A stretch of 64,000 bases of DNA, from the NCBI RefSeq assembly GCF_041146395.1, contig NC_091000.1, forward strand, positions 11,298,501 through 11,362,500, given 5' to 3'. Positions 62,867-64,000 of the stretch are shown piece by piece (within the stretch, counting starts at the first letter, position 1; every line of letters starts with the position of its first letter). The stretch is from Eulemur rufifrons. Lineage: Eukaryota; Chordata; Mammalia; Primates; Lemuridae. Under the pieces are notes generated by a model. The model saw only the letters and a list, made by a program, of their open reading frames with translations. It made no database searches and was not told the origin of the DNA. The position numbers were made by a program, and so were the translations under genes.

Positions 62867-62950
62867 TATTATTTTATTTTATTTATTTTAATATTCTTTA
62901 ATTCTTCTTTAATTATTTATTTTAATATTCTTAATATTTCTTATATTAAA
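62867..62950. repeat. (ATTTT/TTTAAT)n low-complexity tract
   Basis: TATTATTTTATTTTATTTATTTTAATATTC-like sequence directly after the Alu, repeating TTTAATATTC units. Confidence 0.8.
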
Positions 62951-63764
62951 ACCTTTCCTCTCCTATTTCTTCTCCTGTTCCCTTTTTGTAAGTCTCTTTC
63001 ATTATAGCCCATTACCATATTCTTTTCCCATAATTGTCATTACTTGTCCCAAAGTCATAGCAAATAAATAGTAAGTAAAAAGTGTGTTTGCAATACAAAT
63101 GCATCTTCAGAACAACTCCTTAATCCCCCACTGATAGGAAATTCTAGAACTCTCATTGCTCAAAGCACCTAGCAACTGATGACAGGATATGCAGTTTAAC
63201 AGAGTTTACTGACTAACTGAAAATTGTATAAACCTCACCACAGGCCAGGTTCCCAACTACTAAAATCCTTATAACGCTTCTCCCCAAATATATTATTTAA
63301 AAAAAAAAAAAAAAACTTCTGCAGACTATATACTGTATACGTAAGCCTTGGGTAGTAAATGTCATCATAAAGTATCTGTGTATTTTTAAAGGGAAAGTTA
63401 GGAAAGCTTTTTTCATCATGTGCTTCTTGAAATAGCAACGGTATCTCTTGAAATAGCAACGAGGCCCAAATCAAAAAGAGTGAAAAATAATTTTGTAAAT
63501 AATGCATTTATATGATGGTTTACATACCATCAAAATATTGCTCTTATGTGTCAAAAGCTGTTCTGGTCTGTGTCTGAAGCTGCTGTAAGAAGCATGAGAT
63601 CCAGGAAGCAAATACTCAAGTAGCTGAGACATAATGAGCCCAACTGAATTTTTGGAGTTGATCAATGAATTATTAATTGGGTAAATACCAGGAAGGTGCA
63701 GAATAGCTTTAGAGAAAAGAAATCTTTAGAAAAAGAAGCTTTAGAAAGAGGCAAATAAATGAGT
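62951..63764. other. Unique DNA with a small tandem duplication
   Basis: Nothing coding recognised. A 21-base-offset duplication (TCTTGAAATAGCAACG at 63425-63440 and 63446-63461) and an A-run at 63,299-63,315 are present. Confidence 0.5.
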
Positions 63765-64000
63765 TAATTGTTTGCTAGTATGTCACAGGGTTGATATTTA
63801 TAATATATAAAGAGTTCTTACCAATCAATAAAATTAAAAAGACATAGTAGAAAAATGGGAAATTTGTAGAAGGGACGTGGATAGCTAAGAACCATGAAAA
63901 GAAAGCTCAGCATTATTAGTGATCAGTGAAACTGAAATAAAGCAGCAGCGAGATACATTTCATTTCTCTCATTGGCAAAGATTTTAAAAGATTGCTGATG
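63765..64000 (+). mobile_element. L1 fragment, end of ORF2 region (sense), cut by the window edge
   Basis: 'TTCTTACCAATCAATAAAAT', GAAAAATGGGAAATTTGTAGAAGG, AACCATGAAAAGAAAGCTCA, GCATTATTAGTGATCAGTGA and AACTGAAATAAAGCAGCAGC GAGATACATTTCATT follow the L1 ORF2 end segment (AAAAAATGGGCAAA...; GAAAAGATGCTCAACATCACTAATCATTAGGGAAATGCAAATCAAAACCACAATGAGATACCA, read here in shorter blocks). Old, not open. Confidence 0.75.

Overview
This window is mammalian nuclear DNA, most likely from a strepsirrhine primate and probably a lemur. The evidence is three dimeric Alu SINEs (about 33.3, 42.8 and 62.5 kb) that share a diagnostic body: 'AGCAAGAGCGAGACCCCGTC' in the left arm, a middle segment with ATAGAAAGAAATTAT and a TATATATAGAAAAA linker, and 'GTTGCTGTGAGCTAGGCTGA' in the right arm. 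Two of them have clean target-site duplications and the third has a short A/T-rich one. Older AluJ-like copies, L2 and MIR fragments, MaLR LTRs and Tigger/hAT/mariner DNA transposons fill in an ordinary primate repeat landscape. The unique DNA is AT-rich.

There is no complete protein-coding gene visible. All long open frames are short (under about 165 codons) and are explained by repeats, by the CpG island or by chance. The one strong gene-related landmark is a CpG island at about 10.56-11.99 kb, almost certainly a promoter and first-exon region. It has two GC-rich lobes separated by a GT microsatellite, a G-quadruplex minisatellite, and several plausible splice donors on the + strand. I could not name the gene. 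A likely layout is: 5' flank at 1-10.5 kb, CpG-island promoter and first exon(s), then a very long intron running to the right edge. A bidirectional promoter, or a gene read to the left, is not excluded.

Region by region: 1-10.5 kb is unique DNA with MIR/L2 fragments and a compound GT/GA microsatellite. 10.56-11.99 kb is the CpG island. 12-23 kb is mostly unique AT-rich DNA with several stretches that look like conserved non-coding elements, plus a long L2 at 17.7-18.3 kb. 23.4-36.4 kb is repeat-dense: MER2/Tigger, two opposed MLT1-type LTRs, Alus, a Tigger-like MITE, an L1/hAT/Alu nest, a nearly full-length dead mariner transposon with both terminal inverted repeats, and a hAT remnant. 36.4-47.5 kb is mostly unique with one young Alu. 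47.5-52.8 kb is a cluster of L2 fragments all on the minus strand. 53-62.2 kb is largely repeat-poor, holds the best candidate enhancers (58.45-59.96 kb) and one speculative minus-strand exon (54.35-54.49 kb). The right end has a young Alu and the start of an L1 that runs off the edge.

No new enzymatic or defence-type system was found. The most useful leads are the mariner, whose terminal repeat is not one I recognise from the familiar human mariners, the unassigned CpG-island promoter, the candidate regulatory elements, and the speculative exon.
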